Of a DNA stretch of 64,000 bases, positions 1-9,213 are shown in pieces. The notes beneath the pieces are model-generated. The model had not been told where the DNA came from and made no database searches. It saw only the letters and a list, made by a program, of their open reading frames with translations. Each line of letters begins with the position of its first letter. Positions within the stretch are counted from its first letter, which is position 1. A program made the translations under genes and the position numbers. The DNA is from Candidatus Nitrosocosmicus oleophilus (GTDB lineage Archaea; Thermoproteota; Nitrososphaeria; Nitrososphaerales; Nitrososphaeraceae). The stretch is taken from the NCBI RefSeq assembly GCF_000802205.1, contig NZ_CP012850.1:3188587-3252586 (forward strand), read 5' to 3'.

Positions 1-269
1 CGCCGATCAAAAATGTCAGATAATATTCCTGATGGTAACGCAAATAGAAAAATTGGTAAAGCAGTAGCGGTTGTGATGAGAGAAACAAATAATGGATTAG
101 ATGAAAGAGAAGTCATTAACCAAGATGCCCCCACGTCGTACATTGCGGCACCAACATAAGAGAAGAGAGCTGCTATCCAGAGTGTTCTATACATAGCAGA
201 TTTGAAAGGACTCAGTCCTGATTTCGAAAAATTTTCTTGTTTGTCATCGATCCTTTCATTTTCATTCAT
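1..269 (-). CDS. MFS transporter, N-terminal part (runs off the left edge)
   Basis: The minus strand reads about 89 codons from an ATG at 267-269 to the window edge without a stop. A short polar N-terminus is followed by MYRTLWIAALFSYVGAAMYD and then two hydrophobic segments ending in a loop with GILSDIFDRR. The latter fits the MFS motif between helices 2 and 3 (GxLaDrxgRr). The pattern resembles the EntS-like/MFS_3 group of drug or siderophore exporters. Only helices 1-2 are visible, so the substrate cannot be given. The gene is separate from the kdp operon, with about 630 bases between them. Confidence 0.8.
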   Translation of the reverse strand, partial: MNENERIDDKQENFSKSGLSPFKSAMYRTLWIAALFSYVGAAMYDVGASWLMTSLSSNPLFVSLITTATALPIFLFALPSGILSDIFDR

Positions 270-895
270 TGAAAATAGGTAAGTGAGAGTTAGTCATACG
301 TTTTTCTATGTGTCATGTTATCCATATGCAACATAAATCTCAAATGAGGTTCAAGCTAGGCAGTTTTGAGATTTATTTGATCTAGCAAGGATAATTTTAG
401 TCCCCTTAACTTTCATCTCATTCTGCTTTGATGTATTTTGAGCAAAGAAATTGGTAGTAGGGTAAATAAGAAACTGTGATCGTACTTTTGAACAAAATGT
501 CCTTAATGGAATATTTTAACTCCCCGAGTATTAAGCCATCTGTTCCTCTAGTATCAAATGCTTTGTATAGTTATTGTAGTTCTCTAGTTAGATCAAATGA
601 ACTTCTAATGATCTTATTAGAATTAGGATTCACTATAAGAATGCTAACAAGAGGATCAAATTACAAAAAGTTAAAATTAATACTACTATTATGACCGACC
701 AAAGTACAGCATTAATATTTCTTTGTTCAATTCTTATATTTCCAAATTACAAATAAACGTGCTCCTGGACAACACTCATAACCAGCACATATCAAATCAG
801 ACACTGACAGGAAATGACAGTCCGTGGAAAACAAAGTCACAGAAGCTATGAGTCAGGATGAATAGCTGCTAGTTCTGCCGTGTAATTATCTAATA
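270..895. other. Intergenic stretch, no convincing gene
   Basis: AT-rich spacer between the MFS gene, which reads away to the left, and the end of the kdp operon. A 72-codon GTG-started frame at 476-694 on the plus strand has no recognisable domain, signal peptide or ribosome binding site and is not called. Confidence 0.5.
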
Positions 896-988
896 CTATT
901 TCTCTGCTTTAACCAATGAGTATCCTAAAGAAACTGCAGATATCACCAAAAAAGAGATAAATGCACTAACAACAATCAATCCTTCCAA
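896..988 (-). CDS. KdpF-like 30-residue membrane peptide
   Basis: A short minus-strand frame starts at TTG (986-988) 32 bases after the kdpC stop and ends at TAG (896-898). It encodes 30 residues: a two-residue acidic start, one hydrophobic helix (GLIVVSAFISFLVISAV) and a C-terminal GYSLVKAEK. Bacterial KdpF is a 29-residue single-span peptide that stabilises the KdpABC complex and ends in a similar Gly-Tyr ... Ala-Glu pattern. A purine-rich GAGGTGA lies about 10 bases before the TTG. Position is odd, because KdpF is normally encoded before kdpA. Assignment rests on size, topology and operon position; the similarity is too short for proof. Confidence 0.6.
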   Translation of the reverse strand: MEGLIVVSAFISFLVISAVSLGYSLVKAEK

Positions 989-1020
989 TTATTTAATCAC
1001 CTCTCTTCCTTTCATCTTTT

Positions 1021-1560
1021 TCAATTGAGATTAGATACCTCCGAGCGATTGTAGACTTCTGGGTACTGATTTACTAATTCTAAGTTTACTTGTAATACAT
1101 TCACGTAATCTGGAGCAAAGAAAAGTGCATTTGTTACCTTGTTCTGTTCAATGTTTAGGTTCAGCAAGGTTCTCAGCGTATTTTGATGTATCCCCGTAGC
1201 TTCACTTACGTTTTTGATTTGAGCATATGCCGATTCTGGAGTTAAATGGGGATCTACTGTTGAAGCAGAATCGCTTGGCGGCCTTGAGTGAAAGAACATG
1301 TCTGAATCAAATTCCTGAGCTATCAATTTTGAACCAGTTTTCTCGCCTTTAAATTCTATAATGCTACCACTAGATTGGAAAGGCAAAGTCAGCTGTCCTA
1401 CTTCGGCCAGAATAAGTGGATAGGCAATTCCAAGAACTACTACCATGACAACCAAAACTCTAATTGCAGTTTTCAGGTTACCAAGTATCAAACTAGCTGT
1501 AAGCTTTTCGTTATTAGATTCGTTTTCTTTTTCATAGTTTTTATTTTCCATTTTTTTCAC
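1021..1560 (-). CDS. kdpC: Potassium-transporting ATPase subunit C (KdpC)
   Basis: A 179-residue protein, close to the usual 185-200 of KdpC. After a charged N-terminus (about 28 residues) comes a single membrane helix (about 32-55), then an outside-facing domain with the KdpC hallmarks FHSRPPSDSA and DPHLTPESAYAQI (bacterial equivalents FxSRPS and DPHISPxAA). KdpC assists ATP binding and assembly of the KdpFABC K+ pump. It starts 4 bases after the kdpB stop and is followed 32 bases on by the KdpF-like peptide, so A, B, C and F probably form one transcript. Confidence 0.95.
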   Translation of the reverse strand: MKKMENKNYEKENESNNEKLTASLILGNLKTAIRVLVVMVVVLGIAYPLILAEVGQLTLPFQSSGSIIEFKGEKTGSKLIAQEFDSDMFFHSRPPSDSASTVDPHLTPESAYAQIKNVSEATGIHQNTLRTLLNLNIEQNKVTNALFFAPDYVNVLQVNLELVNQYPEVYNRSEVSNLN

Positions 1561-1564
1561 CTCT

Positions 1565-3802
1565 TTAACTCATGAATGTTGAAAGTAACATGTCTATTGC
1601 CTTTATTGCTACGAATGGTAATGCTGCGCCCCCTACTCCATAAATAAGAATATTTCGCACAAATAACTGCTGTGTTTGCTCAGCTTTGAATTTTATTCCT
1701 CTTAATGAAAGAGGAATAAGTGCAGGAATTATCAGAGCATTAAAAATTAATGTTGAAAGAATTGCAGTTTCTGGACTTGAAAGTTGCATTATGTTTAGGG
1801 ATGCTAGTTTAGGATTATCATCTGCAAACATCGAGGGAAGAATTGCGAAATATTTTGCAGCGTCATTAGCGATACTAAAGGTAGTAATTGCACCTCTAGT
1901 CATCAACAATTGTTTTCCTAGTTTTACTACTTTGAGGATTTTAGATGGGTCAGAGTCAAGATCTACCATGTTTGCGGCTTCTTTTGCAGCAGCTGTTCCA
2001 CTATTCATGGCTAATCCTATATCAGCCTTAGCCAATGCAGGTGCATCATTTGTCCCATCGCCAACCATCCCTATAATGTGGCCTTTTTGTTGTTCTTCTA
2101 ATACTCTCTGTAGCTTGTCAGTTGGTTTGGCTGCAGCCATTACTTGATTAACGTTTGCTTCTCGAGCTATTACTTGAGCCGTTACCTGATTGTCTCCTGT
2201 TATCATAATAGTAGTTATTCCTGCAGTATGGACTTCATCGAGTTTTTGACGGATATTTTCTTTGAGGTTGTCCTTTAAGACTACCAATCCTATTACTTCG
2301 TCGTTAATCGCAATTGCTAACGGGGTTTCACCCTTCTTGGCTACTTCTTGAGCTTTCCATTTTAGTTCGGCAGTATTTAAGCTAGGATTCGACTTTGCTA
2401 ATTCAATAATTACATCCACCGAACCTTTGAGAATTTTTACTGGATTTGCAAATGAGTTTTTCTCCATATCTAGTAACATATCATGTATTTTACCATGACT
2501 AGACCTGTCGATAACATCTTCCAGATTCTCAAGTGTTGATGAATCTGCTTCTTGTTGACTTGTAACTGTTTTTGCAAGATTTCGTAGCTCTTCTTCATCG
2601 TCTTTATCCAGTTTAACAACTTTACTTGGGATGAATTCTATGCCACTTACCCTAGTTTCTGCAGTAAATTCAATAGGTCTTGCAGAAATCATTTTTTCTA
2701 GCATTGGTGGAAGATGCTTTCTCTCCTCAGATAGGTCCACAATTGATTTACCTTCATGAGTATTGTCTTGTATAGATGCTGCATATGCTGCTTGACCTAC
2801 ATCTTCTTCGGTATATTTTGCCATAGGAATAAATTCAATAGCACTTCTGCTACCTTCTGTTATTGTTCCTGTTTTATCTAAGATAAGAATATCACAATCC
2901 CCGGCTGCCTCAATTCCTTTACCTGACTTGGCTATGATATTATCTTTACCTAATCTAGTAATACCTGCCACACCAATAGCTGGAAGTAAACCTCCAATGG
3001 TGGTGGGCATTAGCGCAACCAATAATGCTACCAACGTGGCTATGTCTGTATTGTAGCCCAAAAAATAGGCAGAAAACAACAAAGTTACAATCACGGTAAT
3101 AAAAATAAGAGACAGACCAGCCAAAAGAATGGTCAAGGCTATTTCATTTTGTGTTTTGGGTCTAGTTGCATTTTCAATTAAGCCAACCATTTCGTCTAAA
3201 TAGCTTTTTCCAGCTTCTGCAGTTATTTCTACTACGATACTATCTGTGGTTACTATGGTCCCACCCAGTACGTGATCATCTTTTTCCTTAAATACAGGGT
3301 TGGACTCACCTGTCATCATTGATTCATCGATAAAGGTTACCCCGCTTACAACCAATCCATCCCTAGGAATATATTCGCCAGCATACACTTTTACTTCATC
3401 ACCTGGTTTAAGCTGAGATGATTTGACGACTACTTCCTTTCCGTGTTCTAATTTTCTTGCAGTCACCTCCTTTTCCAACTTCTTTAGCGAATCTACACGA
3501 GCCCTTGCTTGAGCTTCGGACAAAGACTCTGAAAAGGTAGCAAACCATACCGTGAGAATAAGGATGATGGCTACTTCTATATAGAATATTTGATTTTGAG
3601 ATACAAACGTTTCAGATATGTTCGGGAATATTGCCGCAAAAAGGACAACTAGAAATCCTAGTTCTACAGTGAACATAACCGGGTTGTTTTTTGCAAGGTA
3701 CCTTGGATCCATCTTTGTTATTGAATCAAGTATTACTATGGAATTAATAGCTGATATTATACTGCTTTTACCGTTATTGTTATTTGATTTTGATACAGTC
3801 AT
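1565..3802 (-). CDS. kdpB: Potassium-transporting P-type ATPase subunit B (KdpB)
   Basis: A 745-residue P1A-type ATPase that hydrolyses ATP to drive K+ uptake through KdpA. Visible landmarks: actuator-domain MMTGES (about 162-167), the phosphorylation motif DKTGT with Asp about 309, LMPTTIGGLLPAIG in the membrane core, and the hinge motif GDGTNDAPALAKADIGLAM. It is longer than typical KdpB (about 680). Much of the excess is a charged insertion at about 392-455 in the nucleotide-binding domain, between VSGIEF and VKILKG, rich in Asp, Glu and Lys; this position is exposed in known structures. It begins 28 bases after kdpA. No kdpD/kdpE sensor-regulator genes are in the window. Confidence 0.96.
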   Translation of the reverse strand: MTVSKSNNNNGKSSIISAINSIVILDSITKMDPRYLAKNNPVMFTVELGFLVVLFAAIFPNISETFVSQNQIFYIEVAIILILTVWFATFSESLSEAQARARVDSLKKLEKEVTARKLEHGKEVVVKSSQLKPGDEVKVYAGEYIPRDGLVVSGVTFIDESMMTGESNPVFKEKDDHVLGGTIVTTDSIVVEITAEAGKSYLDEMVGLIENATRPKTQNEIALTILLAGLSLIFITVIVTLLFSAYFLGYNTDIATLVALLVALMPTTIGGLLPAIGVAGITRLGKDNIIAKSGKGIEAAGDCDILILDKTGTITEGSRSAIEFIPMAKYTEEDVGQAAYAASIQDNTHEGKSIVDLSEERKHLPPMLEKMISARPIEFTAETRVSGIEFIPSKVVKLDKDDEEELRNLAKTVTSQQEADSSTLENLEDVIDRSSHGKIHDMLLDMEKNSFANPVKILKGSVDVIIELAKSNPSLNTAELKWKAQEVAKKGETPLAIAINDEVIGLVVLKDNLKENIRQKLDEVHTAGITTIMITGDNQVTAQVIAREANVNQVMAAAKPTDKLQRVLEEQQKGHIIGMVGDGTNDAPALAKADIGLAMNSGTAAAKEAANMVDLDSDPSKILKVVKLGKQLLMTRGAITTFSIANDAAKYFAILPSMFADDNPKLASLNIMQLSSPETAILSTLIFNALIIPALIPLSLRGIKFKAEQTQQLFVRNILIYGVGGAALPFVAIKAIDMLLSTFMS

Positions 3803-3830
3803 ATTCCTGTTATCCTGGCTCCTTAATCTC

Positions 3831-5465
3831 CTAAATTGAAAATGGCCCCAAAATTATGAACGGGAAGAAAGTCAAGGCGGTTAGTAAGAAGGTAAGCGTA
3901 ACTAATACCGTTATAAACAGTGGACCCTGAGTTTTAATTGGTTCTATTACTTCTTTCCTGTCCTTAAGTGTAAATGATCCTGCTATTGCTAACATTAAGG
4001 CAAGTGGCAAATATCTGCCAAGAAACATCACAATTGCAGTAGAGTAGTTCCAAAATGGAGTATCTGCTGATGCGCCAAAGTAATCCGACCCGTTATTAGC
4101 GGCTGCTGAGGTATATTCATACAATGTTTGAGTGTAGCCCATTGGGGTAACTTCGTTACCTATTATCGCCTGTGCATTTCCCGTACCTAACGCTATAACA
4201 GTGGGTATCAATATTATTGCAGGATGTAAAAGAAAGATATAGACGGCTAACTTGATGTCCTTGGGTCTTATTTTCATGCTCATAAACTCTGGTGTTTTAC
4301 CCACCATGAGTCCTACTATAAACAGGGTCAATAGAACGAAGATAATCATACTCATCATTCCTGTCCCTACTGCTCCGGGAATAGCTTGCACAAACATAGC
4401 TAGGAAAAAGGAAATCGTGGCTTCAGGCGACATTCCCGCTAAGGCAGAATTTGCCGCTCCCGTGTTTGTTCCTAAAGAAACGGTATCAAATAGAATACTT
4501 CCAAAACTTCCAAATCGGGTTTCAAGTAGTAACGGACCGCTTTCTACTGAAGTTGCGATTACAATTAGAGTTCCAAATCCGATCAGCATGGCTATAAGAA
4601 TTGCTATTCCTCTCCCCTTACCCATTAATCGAGCATATGCTATTGGAAAGGAGAGTGGGATTATAAGCATCAAAAACATCTCATACATATTTGATAATCC
4701 AGTTGGGTTTTCAAATGGATGAGCAGAGTTAGAACCAAAGAATCCACCACCATTACTACCTAGTAGTTTTATTGATTCAAGAGATGCAACGGGTCCCATA
4801 TTGATAGTTTGAGTATTTGATGAATTATTATTTACAAGCCCTTCTAGTGTGTTTGTCTCTATAGAAGGTTGAAGGGTCTGTGGAAGTCCAATAACCATCA
4901 AGACAAGTGCAGAAACGACAGCCACCGGAAGTAAAAGTGTTATAATAATTCTTGTCAAATCTACATAGAAATTGCCAAGGCCATAGTTTTTTCGTATGAA
5001 GGAGCGGATAAATGCAAATGCAGCCGCAATTCCTGATGCCGGGGCTATAAACATCGTAAAAGTTATAGCGACCATCTGAGAAGTTATGGAAAATTGCTGG
5101 TCGCCAACATAATGTTGTAAATTTGTATCAGTGATAAAGGAAATCGCCGTATTAACAGCAAGATCGAAAGAAAACCCCCCCTTACCTTCTGATAAAGGTA
5201 AATAATTCTGAAATGTTAAAATGAGGATAATAAATACAACTACTGCCATATTTGTTATAAATAAAGCAAGAAAATACTCTTTCCAACTCATTTGTTTAGT
5301 TGCGTTTATTCCAATTACTCTATAAAAGCCGCTTTCTACTCTAGCTAGAGTTTTTTCCAATGGTCTCATTTCGAAGGTTATCATTCTAGCAAGGTAAGTA
5401 CCAAAAATGGTTGCTAGACCTATAGTCCCCACTATGAGAACACAAAACTGAATTGTCGTATCCAA
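3831..5465 (-). CDS. kdpA: Potassium-transporting ATPase subunit A (KdpA)
   Basis: A 544-residue, about ten-helix protein of the superfamily of K+ transporters; it binds and translocates K+. The selectivity loops are visible: TAISFITDTNLQHY (usual form FVTNTNWQ, so one Asn is Asp and Trp is Leu), LLGSNGGGFFGSNSAHPFEN, SLGTNTGAANSALAG and TSAAANNGSDYFG. The start is TTG at 5463-5465; no better ATG is in frame. It is the first gene of the operon, with a TATA-like box about 50 bases upstream. Confidence 0.95.
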   Translation of the reverse strand: MDTTIQFCVLIVGTIGLATIFGTYLARMITFEMRPLEKTLARVESGFYRVIGINATKQMSWKEYFLALFITNMAVVVFIILILTFQNYLPLSEGKGGFSFDLAVNTAISFITDTNLQHYVGDQQFSITSQMVAITFTMFIAPASGIAAAFAFIRSFIRKNYGLGNFYVDLTRIIITLLLPVAVVSALVLMVIGLPQTLQPSIETNTLEGLVNNNSSNTQTINMGPVASLESIKLLGSNGGGFFGSNSAHPFENPTGLSNMYEMFLMLIIPLSFPIAYARLMGKGRGIAILIAMLIGFGTLIVIATSVESGPLLLETRFGSFGSILFDTVSLGTNTGAANSALAGMSPEATISFFLAMFVQAIPGAVGTGMMSMIIFVLLTLFIVGLMVGKTPEFMSMKIRPKDIKLAVYIFLLHPAIILIPTVIALGTGNAQAIIGNEVTPMGYTQTLYEYTSAAANNGSDYFGASADTPFWNYSTAIVMFLGRYLPLALMLAIAGSFTLKDRKEVIEPIKTQGPLFITVLVTLTFLLTALTFFPFIILGPFSI

Positions 5466-5517
5466 CTATTTCATCTGGTTTTTAATTTTAGTAACCTAAA
5501 TCCTCTTAACAGAACGC

Positions 5518-5530
5518 TAATATATAAGGA
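5518..5530 (-). promoter_or_regulatory. Probable TATA box of the kdp operon
   Basis: On the minus strand the sequence CCTTATATATTAG lies about 52 bases before the kdpA TTG. This would place transcription start near 5495 with a short leader. No repeated operator motif was recognised. Confidence 0.45.
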
Positions 5531-6240
5531 TTATCTTATCACAAAAAATGGAATGGTAATTCATAGTTGAAAATATATATAGTATCACTTCAATTTGATA
5601 TAAATATTACATAAAATTAATCTAAATATCAATATAATTATATCAAGTCACAGAAAGACTGAACAAATAAAAAAAGGTCATGCAGGTCATAATACTCTTA
5701 ATTCCTATATGCATTTTAGAGACAAGTTATTGAATTTGTTCACAAACTTTGATCTTTAACTATATGTATTTGACCGCATATCATAATATTAACACAAATA
5801 AGAAAAGGGTAAAGAAGCAAGAATCAATTTTGAAGGACAGTTTGGGATTTAGGCGACGACTAAGACAGGTTACATGGAACTAAAGGATCGAATGCTATAT
5901 AGAAAGAATTGTGCTCAAGTATATCTGACTATGTTTAAATCATGAAAACATTTTGATGATGTCAGTCATAGTTGCTGTGATAAAAAACGATAGTATTATT
6001 AGGAACGTATATGCTATATTAATCATCGATTCGCAATCGTAAAAGATATTGTCCATTTTTGTTTACTTCGAATTACTTTTAGTCTGTTTTAAATAGTTGC
6101 CAATTTAGTATCCAATATTTTGAAAATCATAGCCAAATAATGATATCCTCAATAATATTTTTTAAATTAAGGAGGTTTTTGAGATAATAAACCGTCACTT
6201 CTGACTCTTAATTTGAGAAGATCAAAATAGATATTGATAG
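5531..6240. other. Long AT-rich intergenic stretch
   Basis: About 700 bases with no frame that looks like a gene on either strand. It contains many short AT-rich words and a Shine-Dalgarno-like AAGGAGG near 6170 that is not followed by an open frame. Confidence 0.5.
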
Positions 6241-6249
6241 AAAAAAAAA
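6241..6249 (-). terminator. Poly-T terminator (minus strand)
   Basis: A run of nine A on the plus strand reads as T9 on the minus strand about 47 bases after the stop of the small secreted protein gene. Archaeal RNA polymerase commonly terminates at such T-tracts. The adjacent GGAGGT on the plus strand is its complement-side context and not a ribosome binding site of a visible gene. Confidence 0.5.
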
Positions 6250-6295
6250 GGAGGTAATAAAAAATTAATTTTGCTGCTTTAAAGGCAACTTACAC

Positions 6296-6499
6296 CTAAT
6301 ACGGTGCAGTTGAGTTGTCTGTGCCAGTGACGTTTCCACTGGTTCCTGTTGCATTTGAGGCGGCTGTGTCTGTTGTTGAGCTTGCGTCACTACTTGGTGT
6401 CGTTGGGGCTTGAGCCATTGCTGTGAACGTAAAGGTACCTGCCATCAAGGAAGCTGTTGCAAGAATACTTGCTATTGCAAATAAGTATATTTTATTCAT
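6296..6499 (-). CDS. Small secreted Thr/Ser-rich protein
   Basis: A 67-residue product. Residues 1-29 form a classic signal peptide (Lys near the start, hydrophobic core, TAMAQA cleavage-like site). The remaining 38 residues are almost only Thr, Ser, Ala, Asn, Gly, Asp and Pro, with N-glycosylation sequons (NATG, NVTG, NSTA). This suits an extracellular, probably glycosylated, unstructured peptide. A TATA box 25 bases before the ATG suggests a leaderless transcript and a T9 tract follows, so it looks like a single-gene unit. Function unknown; it sits between the K+ pump and a K+ channel-like gene but nothing ties it to them. Confidence 0.7.
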   Translation of the reverse strand: MNKIYLFAIASILATASLMAGTFTFTAMAQAPTTPSSDASSTTDTAASNATGTSGNVTGTDNSTAPY

Positions 6500-6522
6500 G
6501 GTTTTTTAGATTATGAATTATC

Positions 6523-6534
6523 ACTTATATTTAT
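6523..6534 (-). promoter_or_regulatory. TATA box of the small secreted protein gene
   Basis: AATAAATATAAG on the minus strand ends about 25 bases before the ATG at 6497-6499. This is the spacing expected when transcription starts at the start codon. Confidence 0.5.
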
Positions 6535-6820
6535 TATCTAAAACATTGCTATACTTTTATTACATTCAGGTTATATAGTATGTTGTAATTACAAGGTTTT
6601 TATTCATACAATAAATTACAATATAACCATATCTGTATGTTCTCGTTGCTATTTAACTTGGACTAAGTAGGTAATTAAGAACTAAATCCATCCATCCCAT
6701 TTCACCAGTAATTGTTTAACAGATTCTAACATATTCTCATCTCATCAACCATTTGTGTGGAGTAAGATCATGAAGAAAGGAATTCACAATCTTAGCACGC
6801 TTCTTCCCTGAAGCATTTGA
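6535..6820. other. Spacer between channel gene and secreted protein gene
   Basis: About 290 AT-rich bases; nothing recognised beyond the promoter just before 6523. Confidence 0.4.
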
Positions 6821-7606
6821 TTAATTCTTTCCTTCAGATGATATCAACCTTTTAAGTTCTAAAAAAACTTCTTTGGTAATCTCGCCCTTTGCTAATCTCA
6901 TCTTGAGTATCTGTTCGGGGTCGTTTTCGTTGTTAGGTGTATCTTTAATCCGGGACTTGGTCAATCCTGCAGCAAGGGTTGAAATAAAAGTGCCAGTAAT
7001 TCCAACACCAACAAACATAGTAATAGTTCCTACTATTCTGCCCACGTCGGTAGTTGGATTGGGTCCGAAAGTAGCTGTTGATGTAGTTTGGATTGTCCAC
7101 CAGAGGGCATCACCCATATTTTTTATTTGAGAATTGGGGGTTTTATGTTCTGCAGAATAAAACAAGAATGTTAAGATTATAAGAGTCAAAAAGAAGATTA
7201 TAAACAGTTGCAATAGTACGTGCCCGCCCAGTATTTTTGATTTTTCCTCCAAATTAGGCGATAGCTTAAATGCATTTATCATCGCTAATCCTCTTAACAT
7301 TACTCCTACTGTAATGATTCCATCAGGAATATCTGACCCTTGTGCAACCAAAGCAAACACTACAATTGGGATCATTCCAGGTATTTCATACCAATACTTG
7401 AACAGGAATCCTTTCCTATGTTTGGATACTTTTAATCTTCGACTAAAACTAAAAGCGAGAAGACAGACTACCAAGAAATCAAAGGAATAAATAATGCCCC
7501 CTGTGGCATTGGTGGGTAAAGTTAGAAGCATTCCAACAAGTACAATTAGATCCGCTATACTAAGCAGAACAATTAGAAGAGGTCCTATTTTCCTTTTCAT
7601 GGCCAA
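6821..7606 (-). CDS. Kv-like ion channel with C-terminal SHOCT-like motif
   Basis: 261 residues with about six membrane segments. Four lie in the first 120 residues. Then come an S5-like helix (about 130-150), a pore loop (168-190, ALWWTIQTTSTATFG...TTDVGR) and an S6-like helix (191-215). Layout and the TTDVGR after the loop match voltage-gated-like K+ channels (usual TTVGYGDxxPxTxxGR). The filter reads TATFG (177-181) instead of TVGYG, so K+ selectivity is uncertain. The C-terminus (about 230-255, ILKMRLAKGEITKEVFLELK) resembles the short SHOCT oligomerisation motif. Its closeness to kdp is suggestive of ion homeostasis only. Confidence 0.75.
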   Translation of the reverse strand: MAMKRKIGPLLIVLLSIADLIVLVGMLLTLPTNATGGIIYSFDFLVVCLLAFSFSRRLKVSKHRKGFLFKYWYEIPGMIPIVVFALVAQGSDIPDGIITVGVMLRGLAMINAFKLSPNLEEKSKILGGHVLLQLFIIFFLTLIILTFLFYSAEHKTPNSQIKNMGDALWWTIQTTSTATFGPNPTTDVGRIVGTITMFVGVGITGTFISTLAAGLTKSRIKDTPNNENDPEQILKMRLAKGEITKEVFLELKRLISSEGKN

Positions 7607-7740
7607 GTAAAGGTACTGAAATTAATAAGACTTGCTCTTTTTCGCGTTAACTAATGGTAGCATGAACTAAATTTCTGACAGATTATTCAATATGATAACC
7701 GGTTTTGCGATATAGTGGCACCCAATCGGAATTGATATAA

Positions 7741-7751
7741 AACTATATAAG
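7741..7751 (+). promoter_or_regulatory. TATA box upstream of the MBL hydrolase
   Basis: AACTATATAAG about 36 bases before the ATG at 7787 predicts transcription start about 10 bases before the coding region. Confidence 0.5.
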
Positions 7752-7786
7752 TTTACAAATCCATTTGGTTAGCTAATTGAAATCGT

Positions 7787-8551
7787 ATGGCACAGATAAC
7801 TCCCAAGGTCTACTCAATTGAAGGTATAACCCATCCTGATCCCCGCGGAAAGGTATTCCCTTACTTGTTTGTAGAAGATCAAAATGATTTGACATTGATC
7901 GATCCTTCTTTTCTTTCACAGTTACCAATACTTGAAGACTATCTGATCGACATTGGTTATAATATTAAGAATGTAAAACGTATAATCTTAACTCATGTCC
8001 ACATGGATCATTCACAAGCCGCCAATGAAGTAAAAAGGAAATCTGGAGCTAAGATTTATTCCCATTGGATTGAGGCAAGATATCTGAGCCATAACCCACC
8101 CTATAGTGGTCCTCCTACCGCACAAGAAACAGTTAATAAATTAGAAAAGCTTGGAGTCTCAATGGAAGCATTGACAAAGGAATATGGTAGTTTCGATGTC
8201 GAACCTATTATGGTGGATGAGCAGATATCTGATGGTGATACGATTGGAAGTCTTAAGGTCATTCACACTCCAGGGCATACACCGGGACATATTTCACTTT
8301 ACTATGAAGAGGATAAACTCCTTCTGGGAGCAGACAGTATATCCAAACATGTATTTGGAGCAGACGGTATGTATATTTCTGCACCTCAAGTATCGATAGA
8401 TCCGGTTACTGCAATAGTGCCTGCACAGAGACTCTCCAAGGTCAATTTTGACAAGTTATTGATGGCCCATCAGGATTCTCTATTATTGGAAGGGGCAAGA
8501 GAGGCTGTTGAAACACTAGTTGTTCAAAGCATTCAAAAACTAAAGAGATAA
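7787..8551 (+). CDS. Metallo-beta-lactamase-fold hydrolase
   Basis: 254 residues with the full two-metal signature: THVHMDH (about 68-74), TPGHTPGH (about 162-169), GAD with the bridging Asp (about 182-184) and a late His in LLMAHQD (about 224). The length and motifs suit a glyoxalase-II/hydroxyacylglutathione-hydrolase-like single-domain enzyme. Substrate cannot be named: thioester or lactone hydrolysis is usual in this group. It is a cytoplasmic protein (no signal peptide) in its own transcription unit. Confidence 0.88.
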   Translation: MAQITPKVYSIEGITHPDPRGKVFPYLFVEDQNDLTLIDPSFLSQLPILEDYLIDIGYNIKNVKRIILTHVHMDHSQAANEVKRKSGAKIYSHWIEARYLSHNPPYSGPPTAQETVNKLEKLGVSMEALTKEYGSFDVEPIMVDEQISDGDTIGSLKVIHTPGHTPGHISLYYEEDKLLLGADSISKHVFGADGMYISAPQVSIDPVTAIVPAQRLSKVNFDKLLMAHQDSLLLEGAREAVETLVVQSIQKLKR

Positions 8552-9213
8552 CGGATTTGATCTATTTATGTTACTTTTTTGGTTAATTCTGCAGATTTAC
8601 ATACACTTGCTAGTTATGCAATAAAGCAGACCGGGTAGTCTGTGGATCTGTGGATCAGACATATTATAATCTTTCATCTTTAGGGGTTTTACTATTGTCA
8701 TGTTGGGATCGTGATAATCCATGAACTCTGGTTTCATCTGTTACTCCAATATAATATTAATCGTCATAAAGATCAATATACTTTTTTGTCTTACTTTTTT
8801 CAATTTTCATTAATTAGAATTTATTGTAGACCTACAAGTCAACTTGAAAATAAAGAAACAAAAGAACAAATGGAATATTATGTCTGAAGCCTGTTCATCT
8901 TGTGGATCATTCCAATAGAAAAATCATGTGAAGAAATTTAGCCCGAGTTATCTGTAAGATTATTACTATGGTTATAACAATGTCTATTTGCAAAAAAAGG
9001 AACTTTGTTAAATAATGATAAATCCTAGCCTTATGCTTTATTCTCTAGCGATCTTTATAGTAAGGATTATTTAGAGCAAATATGTTAGATTTGAATCGAG
9101 AAATCATATTTAATTTAGAATTGCGATGTGGATAATCCATCTAGCTAGTTTGATTTACAAGATACTATGAAGATAACTAAAACAAATAAAATGAAAAAGA
9201 TTAAAGATATGTA
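8552..9213. other. Intergenic stretch, nothing recognised
   Basis: About 660 bases between convergently oriented genes. The longest frames are very short. A direct repeat of TGTGGATC lies near 8640. No RNA gene fold was recognised by eye. Confidence 0.4.

Noticed and set aside
476-694. 72-codon plus-strand frame from GTG
   Set aside because: No domain, no ribosome site, no signal or membrane pattern, composition like the AT-rich spacer.
6247-6295. Tiny plus-strand gene after GGAGGT
   Set aside because: The only frame starts with ATT and ends after 11 codons; the motif is better explained as the complement of a minus-strand T-tract terminator.
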